A stretch of 64,000 nt of DNA from Brachypodius melanocephalos (lineage: Eukaryota > Chordata > Aves > Passeriformes > Pycnonotidae), in contig VZSR01000479.1 in assembly GCA_013398615.1 (NCBI GenBank), positions 1 through 64,000 of the forward strand. The letters are read 5' to 3'. A model generated the notes under the pieces. It saw only the letters and a list, made by a program, of their open reading frames with translations. It was not told the DNA's origin and searched no databases. Below, one piece after another: positions 1 through 13,296 of the stretch (position 1 is the first letter of the stretch; each line of letters begins with the position of its first letter). The translations under genes were made by a program, and so were the position numbers.

Positions 1-99
1 AGCAGGCATTTGGCACTCCAAGGGCAGCCAGGTTTCAAACTTAGGGCAGCTTGCATCTGGGAGAAATTCTGCTCCATTTGGAATTCATTAGACGTAGGT

Positions 100-123
100 T
101 TAGGGTTAGGGTTAGGGTTGGGG
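100..123 (+). repeat. Short interstitial telomere-like repeat
   Basis: Three perfect TTAGGG units (100-105, 106-111, 112-117) are followed by a TTGGGG variant (118-123) inside otherwise unique sequence. This is the vertebrate telomere motif in a very short interstitial tract. It could be a repair scar or chance. Confidence 0.8.
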
Positions 124-3100
124 CTTCGACCGGAATGGTGACTTTTTCCATGGCAAACTAAAGTCACAGCCCCAGGTGCCTTATGTCAGTTTGTAGCAGG
201 CGTTTTCACTCTTATAGCAGCCAGGCTTCCAATTCATGGCATCTTGTTTCTCCACGAGCTGCTGGACAGTGAAGTATTGGCCGTCATTATAATGTTTAGC
301 AGTTTGCTTCCTCTGAAGGCCCAGTAAAACTATGTTAAACTTGTTAGCTCAGACTTTGGATAATATTTTGTGCTTTTGTCTGGAAGCCAACCTGGAGACA
401 GGGAAGTTAGAGGAAAATATTTGGGCCTATTGTGCTTGTGGTGGTCATACAATTTACACCTTAGCTGCTGTTGAAGTGTTTCTAGGCAAATACTAGTTTT
501 AACAGATCTCTTTTTGCCATAAAATCATCTTTGGAATCAAAATTTTACAGTTTGGAAGAAGTTCTTGTCTGTCTTCAGCGATAAAATATCGTGTTTTACT
601 GAAGGGCAGAAACTGAACAATGGATTTCCTGAGGAATTTTCAGCTGTTTTACTGAACCTGTCAGTGTCTTCTGAAGATATATTGAAATATTGGTGGTGAC
701 TGGGTTTTGGGTTTTTTGCTATTGCCAACAAGAGGCCAGGAGCCAGTGAGATGTTTGGCATTGGTAAACCTGTCCCACCAAACTGTGTTAGTTGAATTTC
801 CATCTCTGGGGAAGTAATCCTCAATGACAGGCAGCAATTGCTGCCTAAATACAGCATTTCCGAATGTTTAGTTGCAGTTGCTTTTTCTTTGGCATCTGTT
901 GGTTATTCTGACCATAAACCAATTGGGAAGAGAGGGCGTATCCTAGGTCATTCTGGAGAACATTCTGTGAAAAGTCATGTCTGAGACATGTTTAACTAAT
1001 ACCTGTCATGGGGGAATATGAGAAAGTGCTGAAGTACTGTCACAAGGGGAGACAAATAAAACTGGGAAAAAGTCATGTTTTGCATTATCCATGCTATGAT
1101 TTCTCCTTGATCCCGTGAACTCTCTTTCAAAATACAGTGTAATTAGAAAGCATTTGGACATCCATGTGGTGTAATTGAGAAATATGTTTAGAAGAATAAA
1201 TCCCTACCAGCTAGCTTTTTAAGCTGATGCTTTGAAATTCTCTAATTGGATTATTAGCAGATGGTGCCATTTCTATTGTTTTGCCTCACAGCAGTCTTTT
1301 CTGCAAAAGGAAGAAAAAAGTGCTTTATTTATAATTAGAAGACTATTTCATCTGGAAAATGTTGCCTTTAGGAATCTGCCTCACAGCTATTGTCAAATAG
1401 TGGTAGATAAGGATTTCACTGATTCACAGACCTTTCCTGGGGAATATGGATTATAACTTGCTCCCAATGAAAAGTTCTCTGGTACTTAAATTGGGAAATG
1501 GTGCCACTCCAGCATTTGACTGACTTTTGACTGACTCCTTTGGAAGCTGAAATGCAACATAACTTTTTTTTTTTCTTCTTGTATCTACTTCGCTAACAGC
1601 TGAAAATACTCTTTCATTTAGGAAATAAGCTGTCTGCCACATTCAGGCAGCAAATAGCTCAAACTATTTCTGTTGTAAGTTCTGTGGAGGTAAAAAGTTC
1701 TGCTGGTAACTAATTAATCTTCCTAAATGCTGTACAACTCATCATTTTTTGCTTGGATATACATAATTAATCTTAGCACTGGAGCATGACTTTGCAACAA
1801 GACTTGGGATACATGTTCAGACTGAGATCCTGATTTTATTATGATGGGAGCAAACAAGCAAAAGTTTAATCTTGAATCAGTTACTTTATTCACACTTTAT
1901 TTAAAGTTATTTACTGATCAATTTCCATTTACTTTGCTCTAAAAGGCCTGATTTATTTTTTTTAGTGTGTAATAAGTCCATTTTGACTATCAATATATAA
2001 GCTCTAAGATTCCTGATAAAGACAGGTAAGTGTACCTGTCAGCTTAGGGATAAAAGTTCTCCTGTGTTTGGAAAAGCTTTTGTTGTAGACTGCTGCCTTT
2101 ACAACCAACTTCATTAAAGTTTCCTCAGGGAACCAGGAGATTCCTGTAACTAAGATTTACAGGAGTAGAGAGGAGGTGCAGTTGCCACTAAAGCAGCACA
2201 TGAAGAGCAGATATCCTCAAAATCCTGAACTGACAAGTTAAATTTTCTAAATGTCAAGGTTAATTGAAGTAAGAGTTGCTCAGCTGAGTGAGAGTCTGTT
2301 AATGTCCATGTGTTAGTGTCAGAGCCTTTGGGATCCTGACTGTATTTCACCTTTTCTATCTGTCCTTTCTAAACCATAGCAGAGCTTAGATGTGTTGCTG
2401 GCTCTGCCAATATTGATGCCTTAGAAGATTGTGGTAACTCCTCTTGCCAGTTAAAAAATATATTGGAAAACAAATGCAGCTTTTAAACAGTTCTGCCAGA
2501 GCTGTTGCTTACAAATTAGAGTTTTTGAGTTAAGGATTTGACCTATTTTGATTATATTTGCTCACCAATTTGGCCACCAAAACTGTTAGAAGTGAAATGC
2601 AAATACTTGCACAAATTTATATTGCTCACATCTAATCAATCACTTATAACGATTGTTACATGGATAAAGCATCAAGTAGTTATTAAATATTGCACATTTA
2701 ATTAGATGCACATAGAATCTCATGCAGTGTCTGAAATTTCTGTAATGGATAGGGATGGCACATTTCTTTCCCAATCCCTTACATAGATAAATTTTTCAAT
2801 GAAAAAGGCAACATTGCAAATTGGGGTTTTTTACTGGAGCAATATCTGTGATAAAGCTGGAGAGGGAGAGTTCTATTAAAGTTAGCCTCAATAGAAGCAC
2901 ATTGAGCAGCCTGCCATTTGTGGTATTGACCAATAACTTTTCCTAGGCTTTGTTATAGCTTTCTAACCTCTGTGTCTAGGAATAGTCTCAAAAGGAAATA
3001 TGATGAGTCCTTTTCCTTTAATGGCTCTCTGGTGGGCTGTGAACTCTTGAGTTTGTGTTGGTGATTAAATGGTCCTCACTACCGATATACTGATTTTTAC

Positions 3101-6100
3101 TGTGGAGAAGCACTGCTGTCATGCCTTTGTCTGTACAAAAACTTGGCTTTTTGGCCACAAGGAGATCCTTTTGGAACATCCAGGATGCAGAAAGCACTGG
3201 GTTCCAGGGCCTGATCTCTACAGCACCTGCTCCTGAGCACAGAGTCATTGGCAGCAAAATAGGGTTCTGAATGATCAGGGTCAAACAATGAAATACCACA
3301 TTAATTCATGTCAACAAAGCACCTGGACTTGAGTTGGAAACTGAGGATTTAGAATTTGGATAAAATAAGAGAATTTTATTGTTGTATGTTTGTGAGTTTT
3401 TACCATTTGGAATTATGAATTACTTTAGCTTTATGTTGTCATCTGGTCCCTTCTGAAGGATAAATTTATATTTCTGTTTTGGACAGGTGTGGTAGTGACT
3501 TCATTGCTGCAGCATGTGTTTATGGGAATTACCAGTCTTGAAACCTGTTATGAGGGTTTTGTGCCCTGGGTCACTGGTTTTTCAGGACATGTGCTGGGCT
3601 CTCTGGGCTGATGCTGCTTGAAGCTGCAAAACTGCCTGTTTGATTAGGATCCTGGTGATTTGGAATGTTCTGTTTTTATGGGTTAAGCAAGCAAAGTAAG
3701 AGGAAATCTTGAACTTGTGTTGAATATGTCTGGAGGTACTGAAGCTGCTCGATGTTTCTTTTAGCCAGATCTAAAGAAGGGCCCTCACAAAACCAAACTG
3801 CACCAGCAGGCATTGCACCGTGAGTGCTACTCCAGCTGTGCTCAAATATCAGTACTCAAAGCTGGTGCACATTGCCATCCAATTTGAGTGATTTTTTTGC
3901 AGTCCCCAAGAGGCAAGAGTAGTAGGCAAGAGTAGTGTACAGAACAGAGTCTGATTTTTCTTTCAGGAGTCGGTAAATGCTTGTCAAAAGAACTTGATGG
4001 CTGAAGCCCCAAGGAGAAAAGCAGCCTCTTTTAGGTGGATCTCTGGGATAAATGGTGAAAAGAAGGGGATGTGAATATCCTCTGCGAAGAAAGGATAAGA
4101 ATGAAAAAGTAAAGGGCAGGCTCACAGCATAGGTAATTCACATGTGCTCCCTTGTGCATGAGGCAGGGGCTGGAACTCAAGCTGTTGTCTGTGCAGAATG
4201 AAAAGGAATCTGGGAATTATAAACAGAGGAATTTTTTACATGTTTGGTTTTGTCCTGATGTTTTCCTTTCTGATGATATGCTTTTTCATTAAATCAATAA
4301 ACTTATCAATTGCCATTAAGGAAATTAGTTTGCTCAGAATCCTGTATCTTCTATCAGCTTTCCCACATTTCAAGATGGGGATTTCACTAATGTTCCATAG
4401 CTGGAAACAGTTCAAATCTGGACCCTATTGCGTCAAATTTAGTCTGGTTTTGTTGGGAGATAATACTTCTGTAATGATAACGCTACTAGGAAATGCTATT
4501 AGAATGTTAGTAAATCCTAAGTCTTGCTTTACTTTGGAAGTTAGGCTGTTATTGATAGAAGACCAAACCTTTCTAGCCTGATTCTTCTACTAAGGTTGTG
4601 TATTTCAATAAATAGTTAAATTTGGTGAATTGACATCTCCTCCAAGTCAGGGTGAATGGTTTGCCATGGTATATGTGGCAGATCTTAGGTAGTGTGTCTC
4701 AGTCACTTTTTGTTACAGGAATAAAACTTTCAAGTATTGATTTTCTTCTTCATTGGTAGATTAAAATTTCTGAGTACAAAGAAAATTATTGATCCTTTGT
4801 AGCTGCTGATGTAAAACTCTCCCAGCATTGTTCCACTGACTCTGCTTTCTGTGGTGGTGTCTGCTTCAGGACCAGCTGAATTTCCTGGACTAGAGCAAAC
4901 CTAAATCAGAAGATCATTGCCCAGGCTGTCCCTGATACTGCTACACAATAGAGCCAAACAGGGCACAATGATGCCCTAAGTTATTATTCTGCATAGTTGT
5001 TCCTGTACCATTTAGATTCACCAGTTCATGTGAATCTGCATTCTAGAATCATTTAGGGTACAGAAATCCAGATTTTTACCCAAGAGAACTGGCTGTCTGT
5101 TCTTGGCAGTTCACCACATTATTTCCAGTATAATAAGAGGCTGATGAAGATCTGGTATTGATCTTAAAGGGTTGAAATCTTTTCACATAGGAGCTTTCAA
5201 ATATTTGAATCCTTAATGGGGTGAATTCTTTTCAAGCAATCCAAGCTCCAAGAGCTGAAAAGTGAATCACAGACAAAGTGCAATTTCTAAGACAAAGACA
5301 GATAAAGATATGGATGTGTGCCTGGATGAAAATTCTGCTGAGAACTTATCTTCTGCCTTCACCTCTATGAAATTGTGCCAGTAACTTGAACAATGAAGCT
5401 TTTCTTCCAGCAGTGAAGTCATGGTACTATCCTCCAGAAAAAATCACCTCTTCCAGGTTCTGAATGCAATGCTCAGTAGTTTGCTAAGTTACTGAAAAGC
5501 TGGCATAGCAAAATTAAGGTGTGAGACCTATCAAGCAGTTTGAACCAAGTCAAAATGTTCAGCTGCGTCTGGAGCTGGCTCATCTTAAAGCATTGTGGTC
5601 ATGGAGAAGGGCTTGGAGCAGACAAATGGGGAGGAGCAGAACACCCATGTTACTTACCCCTGTTCCTCTGGGATATCTGTAGGGGATAGCAAAGCAGTGT
5701 CTGTGTTTTAAAGGGATTCTTGATATGCATTCATATTGTTGAAGTAATTAGTGGTGGTGCACCACCAAATATCACTATGCTTGACCCTCATTCTGTGCTT
5801 CTGTGCTAAATTTCACAACTGGATCCTTTCATTGGGGTGCGAAATTTGAGGAAAATGCCATTTATCATATAACTGGTAACTCAGGTATTGTGCTGCTCTC
5901 ATATTTAACAAGATTTATTTGCCAGCTCCCCAAATCAAAACGTTAGAGCACTTGTAACTGTTGCCAGAAATGTTAAACATATTTTCAAGTTCTTCTTTTC
6001 TGTTTTTCAGAGTGTGTCCTTGCTTTCTGATCATTTATTAATGTTATTGACTCCCATGGGACTGGAACAATTGTTGTAGCAGGCAAAAACCAATCTGGAG

Positions 6101-9100
6101 ACAACAGGGCTGCATCTAAAGCTTTGTTTTAAGACAAGGCCCAGTAGATAGCACTACTTGTGCTTTCGAAGCTTTATCTTGCTTAATCAAAATCCAGGCA
6201 GGATGAAAAGGTTTTTTCCATGCCAGATGCCCTGACTGGCAGATGTCTCCTGATCCTTTAGGGGGCTGAGTGGGTTTTGTCTCTTTTTTGTTGTTGTTGT
6301 TTTTGTTTTCTTCAGAGAACTCTTTAATCATAGCAAGTGAGACTGAGGTCTCAAACACATAATACAGAACTGTTCCAATGCTTATGGATTTTTAAGATCT
6401 TATCCATCTTATGAAAATGTAATTAGGTCTGCCAACTCCTGAGTTTTCCTTCCTTCAGTTTTCTTTAATGTTAGTGGGGGGTCCAAAGCCATTTACCTTT
6501 GTGTGTCTGTGGAATGATCTTTCCATCAGAGTTGGCAGATACTGTCTATGTTTCATGAGACTGAACCCTTGACCATGCACAAAATGAATGCTGTGGGCAG
6601 GGCAGTGACATAAAAAAAGGTTTTAAGAAGGAGTATAGAGCCCGGAGAGCTAGATTTGACATATTATGGTGGAGAAAAATGAGGATTAATAAAAAGATCA
6701 TATAAGAGGATAGCATCAATTGTATTGACATCACAAGTTCTTTACTTTAGAGCTGTACTAAGAATTTATCATGAGTTATTTCTGCTCCAAACTGGCTATA
6801 TAACAATAGTGTCAAAAACACTGCGTTGTACCACAGTGCAATAAATTTAAAAAAACCCACCAAAACAGAACATGAAAATCAGTGGGTTTTAACCATATTT
6901 GTTCACAGCAAGATTTCTGGTTTGTATTCCATGTTTCAGGAATGGATTTGTGCACATGGAGCAAATATTTACAAATAGATAACCAGGTGAGAAAATAATT
7001 GTGTGCTATAGCTGCTTCACTCTGGAAGGTACTGCTGTCATCAACTTTACAGATAGATTGTTTAGCAAAATTTCAACAACAACATAGCCCCTCAAAGAAC
7101 CTTCCCAGCTCCCCTGCTCCAAGTCATAGAGTAGATAACCTGCAGTTCTTTTGCAACTATAGAACCCTGTGAAGGGGCTGTAACCACTTTTCACCTGTTC
7201 AATATCTGTACAGTGAGTTTAAAATCTTAAATCTTGATCATATCCAACCTACCAGCCTTCCCAACATGAGGTACTTTTATCACTGACTCCTCTGACTTTA
7301 CATGAGTATTTCTTTTCTTTCAACATTTCACTGATGTGACACTTGCTTTGTTTTGTTGTTTGGTTTTTTTTCATGAGAGTCCAGTACCAAGTCCCTGAAA
7401 CAACTTTGATACTGGTCAAATTTCACCTAAGAGGTTCTAATGGAAATGTGAAGGGGGGAAACAGAGTTCCCATCACACTAACTCATCTGAAGGTGATAAT
7501 CCATAAATTTATTGCTTACCAAAAGGAAAACAAGCCCTCCAGGTATATTTCAGCAGCCTAAATGCCAGCTTTGCTCGCAGTGTCTCATGCCCTTGCTGTC
7601 CTGGTGCCCTTCCTTTGTGCTACCATGGAAAGTTTGACTGTGTGGCAATGAAAGATGTGCTGCATGTCTTGGGCCCACACATCTGAGGCTGTGATGTGAC
7701 TGATGTGCTGTGACTTCTTCTCCAAGGGTAAACTGGTGAAATAATTCATGTTTTTAAAAGTGTCAGCTATGTACAAGGTACTTGTGCTGCTCAATGGACT
7801 TGTCACACAAAACGTCCCCAATTCTCTGCAACTGTTTGACATGACCTGGCTCACAGTGCCCAGTGAATGCCTTTGGAATTACTGGAGATGGAGGCAAGGA
7901 ATTTTGAGGACACTTTCTGCCTGCTTCAATGTATGATAATCTTCTGAGTCTCCTAATAAACCGGTGCTGTCACAGCTCATTTGACATGGCACTGCTAGTG
8001 AAGAAATACATCTTTCAAATTAATCTAGGTGACACAGACTTTGTCATCTTCACAGAACTGACAGACCATGAACAGAATTTTGAACAAATCATGGAGTATC
8101 TCAGATCAGGATGCACAAGAAAATGTGCTTGACAGTTACTCTATCAAAGCTGGTTTTGCCAAGTGTGGTCTAAATGGGATAGTAGAGGTTACTTAATGTA
8201 CTATATTAGGTCTCAATTATGAGTGTCAATTACTTTGCTTATTTTCTTTATTCTAGCCAACATCTGTAAATCTGTAAGTGGAAAATCATAGAAATTATTG
8301 TACGTCTTTAACTGGCTCTGAGGAGAGTTTTGACTTAGAACAACATTATCTAATTAACCTTCAACAGCCATAAGTTTTACTTCCCATTTCATAGGCAAAT
8401 TTGAGACTGTTAATAGCTAATTATCTTAGTTCTACTCCTCTATTTACTTTTATTTTTACCCAGCTGCCACCTTACTGCCTCACTCCCCCACCACAAAGAG
8501 AAAGTGTTCTGAATTTAACTTCTTGTTGATTGTTTCCAGGAAAGGAAGATTGATCCCAAATTACTTATAAAGATGATTGCATCAAGGGTTGAACTTGTAT
8601 AATGACAAAACAAAACTTAGGGTGTAGTTTGAACTGCACTGTTAAGAGGGCTTTAATTCAGAGAAATGTTTTCCTTTAATCTTCTTGCCTCAGCATGTGT
8701 CCTGTTCTTCCTCCCATCCTTTTTTTTAATCCTGATATAGACTCATATGCAATATCCTAAGTTGTTAATGTGTTGAAGTTCTGATGAAAGGAAATAGTAC
8801 ATAAAACAATTTGTTTTGGCAAGAGTGTGTGCCAAAAGTAAGCCCTCCCTTGGTGTGTCAGCAGAGAAATAAACACAGGAGGGAGGAAAAATGCTGGAGA
8901 AACAAACACAAATAGAGTTTGGATATAGAAACACCATGAGTTTACAAATAGTATCTATTAAACAAACATTAAGACTGGAAAGTTAAACAAAATGAAGTTC
9001 CCCAGATACATGAAAGCCCTTACTAGTAAGCCTTAAAATAAAACAGAAGATATGAAATTGAAGTGATGAGGTGATTGTTTCTCTTTCCAGTTTGCATTCT

Positions 9101-12100
9101 TGAAAGGCTTTAATACGTGAGTTGCTCATATATTGGGGAAAATTCAACATTCTCATTTGGGCTGTGATTATCATTTTCCTGTCTTTTGTCCAGCCATGAG
9201 ATAGCATTTTGTTTTGTGGACTACTTGGAGGACAGAGATTTTGGTTTGTTACTTTATATCATAATAATTTACTTGCAAATCAGGCTTTGTGGCCTGTTGA
9301 GTATGTGGCTTCCAGAGACTCATGTGTATCTTGTAGGAGTGTTGGGTCACATGAAATAACTTCTAGAAAAGAGAAGGTCTGGGGTCAGGTGGGGCTCTCC
9401 AGGACAATGAAGGTGCTTGGAGAAATGGTGGAGGAGGAGGAGGTGAGCAGGGAGCAGATCCTCTCCCCATGGACAGCAGGCCAGGCTGAACCACAGGCTC
9501 TGTCTGCTTTGTGCTTCACAACTTTCCAGTGCAGGGAGAATTCTCTTCAGAGCTCTGGAGCCCTGTTCTGGCACAGTCTACAGCAGAAAGTGGTGACACT
9601 CCACCATCACTCACCTCAGGTCATAAGGCACTGAGTTTCGGGGTGTCAGGGCAGGTGAACTCCTAAGTCTGTGCTTTGAGCTGTAAACGAACTGACATCC
9701 CAATTTTAGTCTTTGAAGGGCTTACTAATGCACTCCCCATTAATATAAACAATGTGAAAACCACAGGAACAACCCCTAGTTTAAGTGCTACAGATATAAG
9801 GGTTATCACAAGAACACTGAAAAGCAAATCAAAGGAAAGATGAGCCATTTCACCATGATGAACTCTTTTCTCCACAGAAAGTCATAATGCTGTCACTTGT
9901 TGCCAGAGACATACAGTAACCTTAATTTGCCAAATGAATATCCTGGACCTTACCCCATTATGTTCTAGTGAGTTCATTGAGTTCAAGTGACAACAACTTT
10001 TCCACTTTCGAACACCAAGTGATTGTAAAAGAATTCAGTCTTAGACTACTAACTGCAAGTATGAAGGCCAAAAAATCCCAGAAGCCTGGCTCCTCTCTGT
10101 ACATTCCTTGTGCAATATTGTAACGTGACTGATGTGGATTTAGCTTGCTGGAATTAAAGAAACCCTATGCAAAGGGTTCATTTAAAGTTCTCAAATGCTT
10201 TGAACAGTTCTTTAGCTTGTTTTCCAACAAGTGTGGCTGTGACGTGTCAGTCTCTTTGGAAGCTGGTAAGTGGCATGTGACTGCTCCATGACCATCAGCC
10301 ATAAGACCATTGCAGTTCATTTTTTATTGACTGTAGGTGTCTAGAAGGGTTTTTTCACCTCTTTGGTTTGAGGGATTTGCAGAATTTATAGTTTCCATTG
10401 AGGCCAGAAGTGTTGAGGGAGGGGAGGAGAGTTTTGCCTTTTATCCTACGTATTTGTTATGAAGAAAGCATTTAAGCCACCACTTGTTCATGCTCTTGAG
10501 AGGACTGTCTAAGATGCTCTCACCTGTTTTGCTTCTTGGGAAGTTACAGGTTTAGGAAAAACTGGTTGTTTGGCTAATTTAGGTGCATGGCTCCTTGGGT
10601 TACTTCTCTTCGAAAGCTACAATTTACCTGAGAAAAACTTGTGAAATTGTCTTGCTTTCCATAGTGTCTGTACAACCTGCTAGGAATTACAGCACCAGGA
10701 ATTTTCATCTTTGCAAAAAGTCCTGTGTATGTACCAAGAAAAACTGCTTAAATGAGCTGGTTTGTCCTGCATGAGAGGGAAACCGTGATCTTGCCTAGTT
10801 TTATACTCATCTGTATATTCATTGTCTCTCCCTAAAGTAAAATGAGCTCAAATGCTCACAACTCAGCAATTAGGACAGTTAAATCCAAGAGTAGAGCCCT
10901 GAAAGAATGCGAGGTAGGGATCCTTGCCTTCTGGGAGGTATTGTACCCACAGAACAGTTGTGAGATCAACAAGAAGAACTGCTGCAGAAAAGGGCCCCAA
11001 GGATGGATCAAGCAACCTGTGGATATACCTTGAGCAAAGCTTTTTGGTGTGACATTCCATCCCCACCCTCCCACCACCTCTCACTGCCAAAAATAAAAGA
11101 GCTTTCTGGTCTAAGGTTTTATGAGAAGTGATTTTGAACTATAAACAAAGATTGCCCTTTTTGATTTCTGCTGTGTTGAGGGAAACATAATGGTGTGATG
11201 TAACTATAAAGGGAAGGGTGGCAGCAGATGCCAGATTCCATTATCTTCCTAGCTGGAACAATATGTAGGCACTGCAGGTTTTGGCTCACTGACTTGAAAG
11301 TGAGATGACTCATGTAAAACTTAGCCTTAGGAGTCTTGTTCATTCTGATAATCAGTAACTTAATTAATGCAAATCTCTGGAAACTAATGAAAAGCAAACA
11401 GAAATGTATTTGATTTACCACTCCTGTAACTGACTTTGCTTGAGCAGGAGCACAATTAGTCAGCTCCAGTGCAAGATGCAACAGGCTGGGCTGTGCTTTC
11501 AGGGAAGGTGATCACTTAGAGTAATTATGAAACTCTGTTAACAGATAGCAGTCCAAAGTCTAATCCACTGATGATAATGAGAAAAATTGATAATCCACCT
11601 GTTTTCTTTGCTTTAATCTGTGTACAACTCATGGCTAGAGTGGGCTTTTCTGGCAGTTGACCTAAAAATGGTCAACAACTGACTGGGCACATTTACCAGC
11701 TGTGGTTGAATGGATAGTCCCCAAACTGAATTCTTCCATGTGCTGGCTGTTGATTTATTAATTTCCTGGGAATTATCAGTTTCTGATAAAACTAATACTG
11801 GTAGAGAGTGGTATCAGGTTTTGATATGGAAGACTCAATTTGAATTGCTGCTGTCACCAAATTAATTATAACTTAGATGTTTTCTTTAATTTAGTTTTAA
11901 AAGCTGCTTTATTGGAAGTTCTTGATGCTGAGCTGTATTCCTCCATCTATAAAGGTCATACTTAACTTTGGAAAGAGAGGCATGAGGTTTCTACTTTAGG
12001 TTTGATAGGCATCTTTAAAACAAGAATAATTGCTTAGAAGACATGTTCTTTTCAAAAGTATTAAGCATAAGAAAACCTAGACAGATGATATCACAGACAG

Positions 12101-12603
12101 AGTAGCTGAATGATTGAAATCACCATGCTGGCTCTGGGAGCTGCTTTTTACATGAGAATTGGTTGTTGACTGATCTTAGCATGAGATTGTTTTTTCTTAA
12201 ATCCCCACCTTTTTAACCTCTATTAAGCATTGAAGATAGATCAAATACATAGCAAGTCTGTCCCTACCTCAAAGTGTTGAAATGTGCTTTGAGGAGTCTG
12301 ACCTACCTAAACCTGACCAAAAATAGGTAAAAAATACTTTTAGTGGTGGAAATGGGGTGAGCATTACATGATGTGTGGGAAAGAAGCAGTGAAAATTACT
12401 TACTCTCACAGGAAAAATAAACTGTCAACTCTTCTAATGGCCTTTGCTGCTGCCCCTGTCACTTTGCACTGATATAAAAATACAAGATAGACACAATGAG
12501 CTTAAAATATTTTGGTGTCTGTAGTCTTTGTGGCTGCTGTTCTGCAGCTGAGGAAAGCACACACCATAGTCGGAAAATACTTCATCACTTAAATGAATTG
12601 TAT
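124..12603. other. Intergenic AT-rich sequence, no supported gene
   Basis: No exon with both splice signals and recognisable protein content was found. Open frames reach at most about 141 codons (for example 4198-4581 and 9209-9634 on the + strand). They have no recognisable domain and begin at arbitrary codons. The 4198-4581 frame looks hydrophobic only because AT-rich codons encode Phe, Ile and Leu. Confidence 0.7.
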
Positions 12604-12700
12604 AATTACAGAATATCCTGAGTTGGAAAGAACCCACTGGGAACAGCAGTGTCCAACTCCTGCCCAGGACAGCCCCAAGAATCCCATCATATGCCTGTAC
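12604..12700 (-). mobile_element. CR1 LINE 3'-end fragment (relic)
   Basis: The stretch resembles the well-known 3' part of CR1 elements read in reverse: an ACAGAAT start, then GAGTTGGAAAG, GTCCAACTCCTGCCCAGGAC and AGCCCCAAGAATCCCATCAT. CR1 is the dominant LINE family of birds and reptiles. The element lies on the minus strand with its 3' end at the low coordinate. It is short, diverged and 5'-truncated, with no open frame. Confidence 0.75.
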
Positions 12701-13227
12701 ATCTCCCTTTCACTGGTCCTTCTTTAGCCATTAGGATGGCAAGTTTGCCAGCTCTGATGCAGTCAGAGAACTGCACAAATGGATTTTCAACTGTTATTTA
12801 CAGTTATTTCTTATGAGGTCCTAGTCCCTGCAAAATATACAACAGCTATCGCTTCAGTTAGTTTTGCAGATAGCAAAATGTTATCTCTTGTGTGGATCCA
12901 TCAGCTGCAGCCCTGCCAGAATACTAATATTGGGAATTCATTTGTTGAAGTGTTAGGAAGCAGTCCCTGGCTCCAGTGTCCTTCATATTTATTGCCTATC
13001 TTGTTTGGATGCACAATAAGCTCAGGCTTGGGCTCTGTTATCAAATTATTGTGTGAGATATTGACTGAGCAAAATGTTCTTCTTTTCTCTTCTGTGCTAT
13101 TACCAAGATAAATTTTGTATGTATTGAACGTCTGTGCAAGCACTGATAGAGCCTTTTTTATTCCTGCAAACATCAGTTACCCTGGGATAGATGCTGCAGA
13201 TAACAGCTTGAGCTGATGAAAACCAGT

Positions 13228-13230
<3 letters not shown>

Positions 13231-13293
<63 letters not shown>
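13231..13293 (+). repeat. Long poly-A tract (63 A)
   Basis: An uninterrupted run of 63 adenines lies between AACCAGTGGT and TCAGTAATGC. No matching flanking direct repeat or close polyadenylation signal was seen, so a retrocopy tail cannot be shown. The frame that reads through it as poly-lysine is not a gene. Confidence 0.95.

Positions 13294-13296
<3 letters not shown>

Noticed and set aside
4198..4581. A 127-codon + strand frame that looks like a membrane protein
   Set aside because: Its hydrophobicity follows from AT-rich codons. There is no conserved motif, no promoter or CpG context, and no splice partners.
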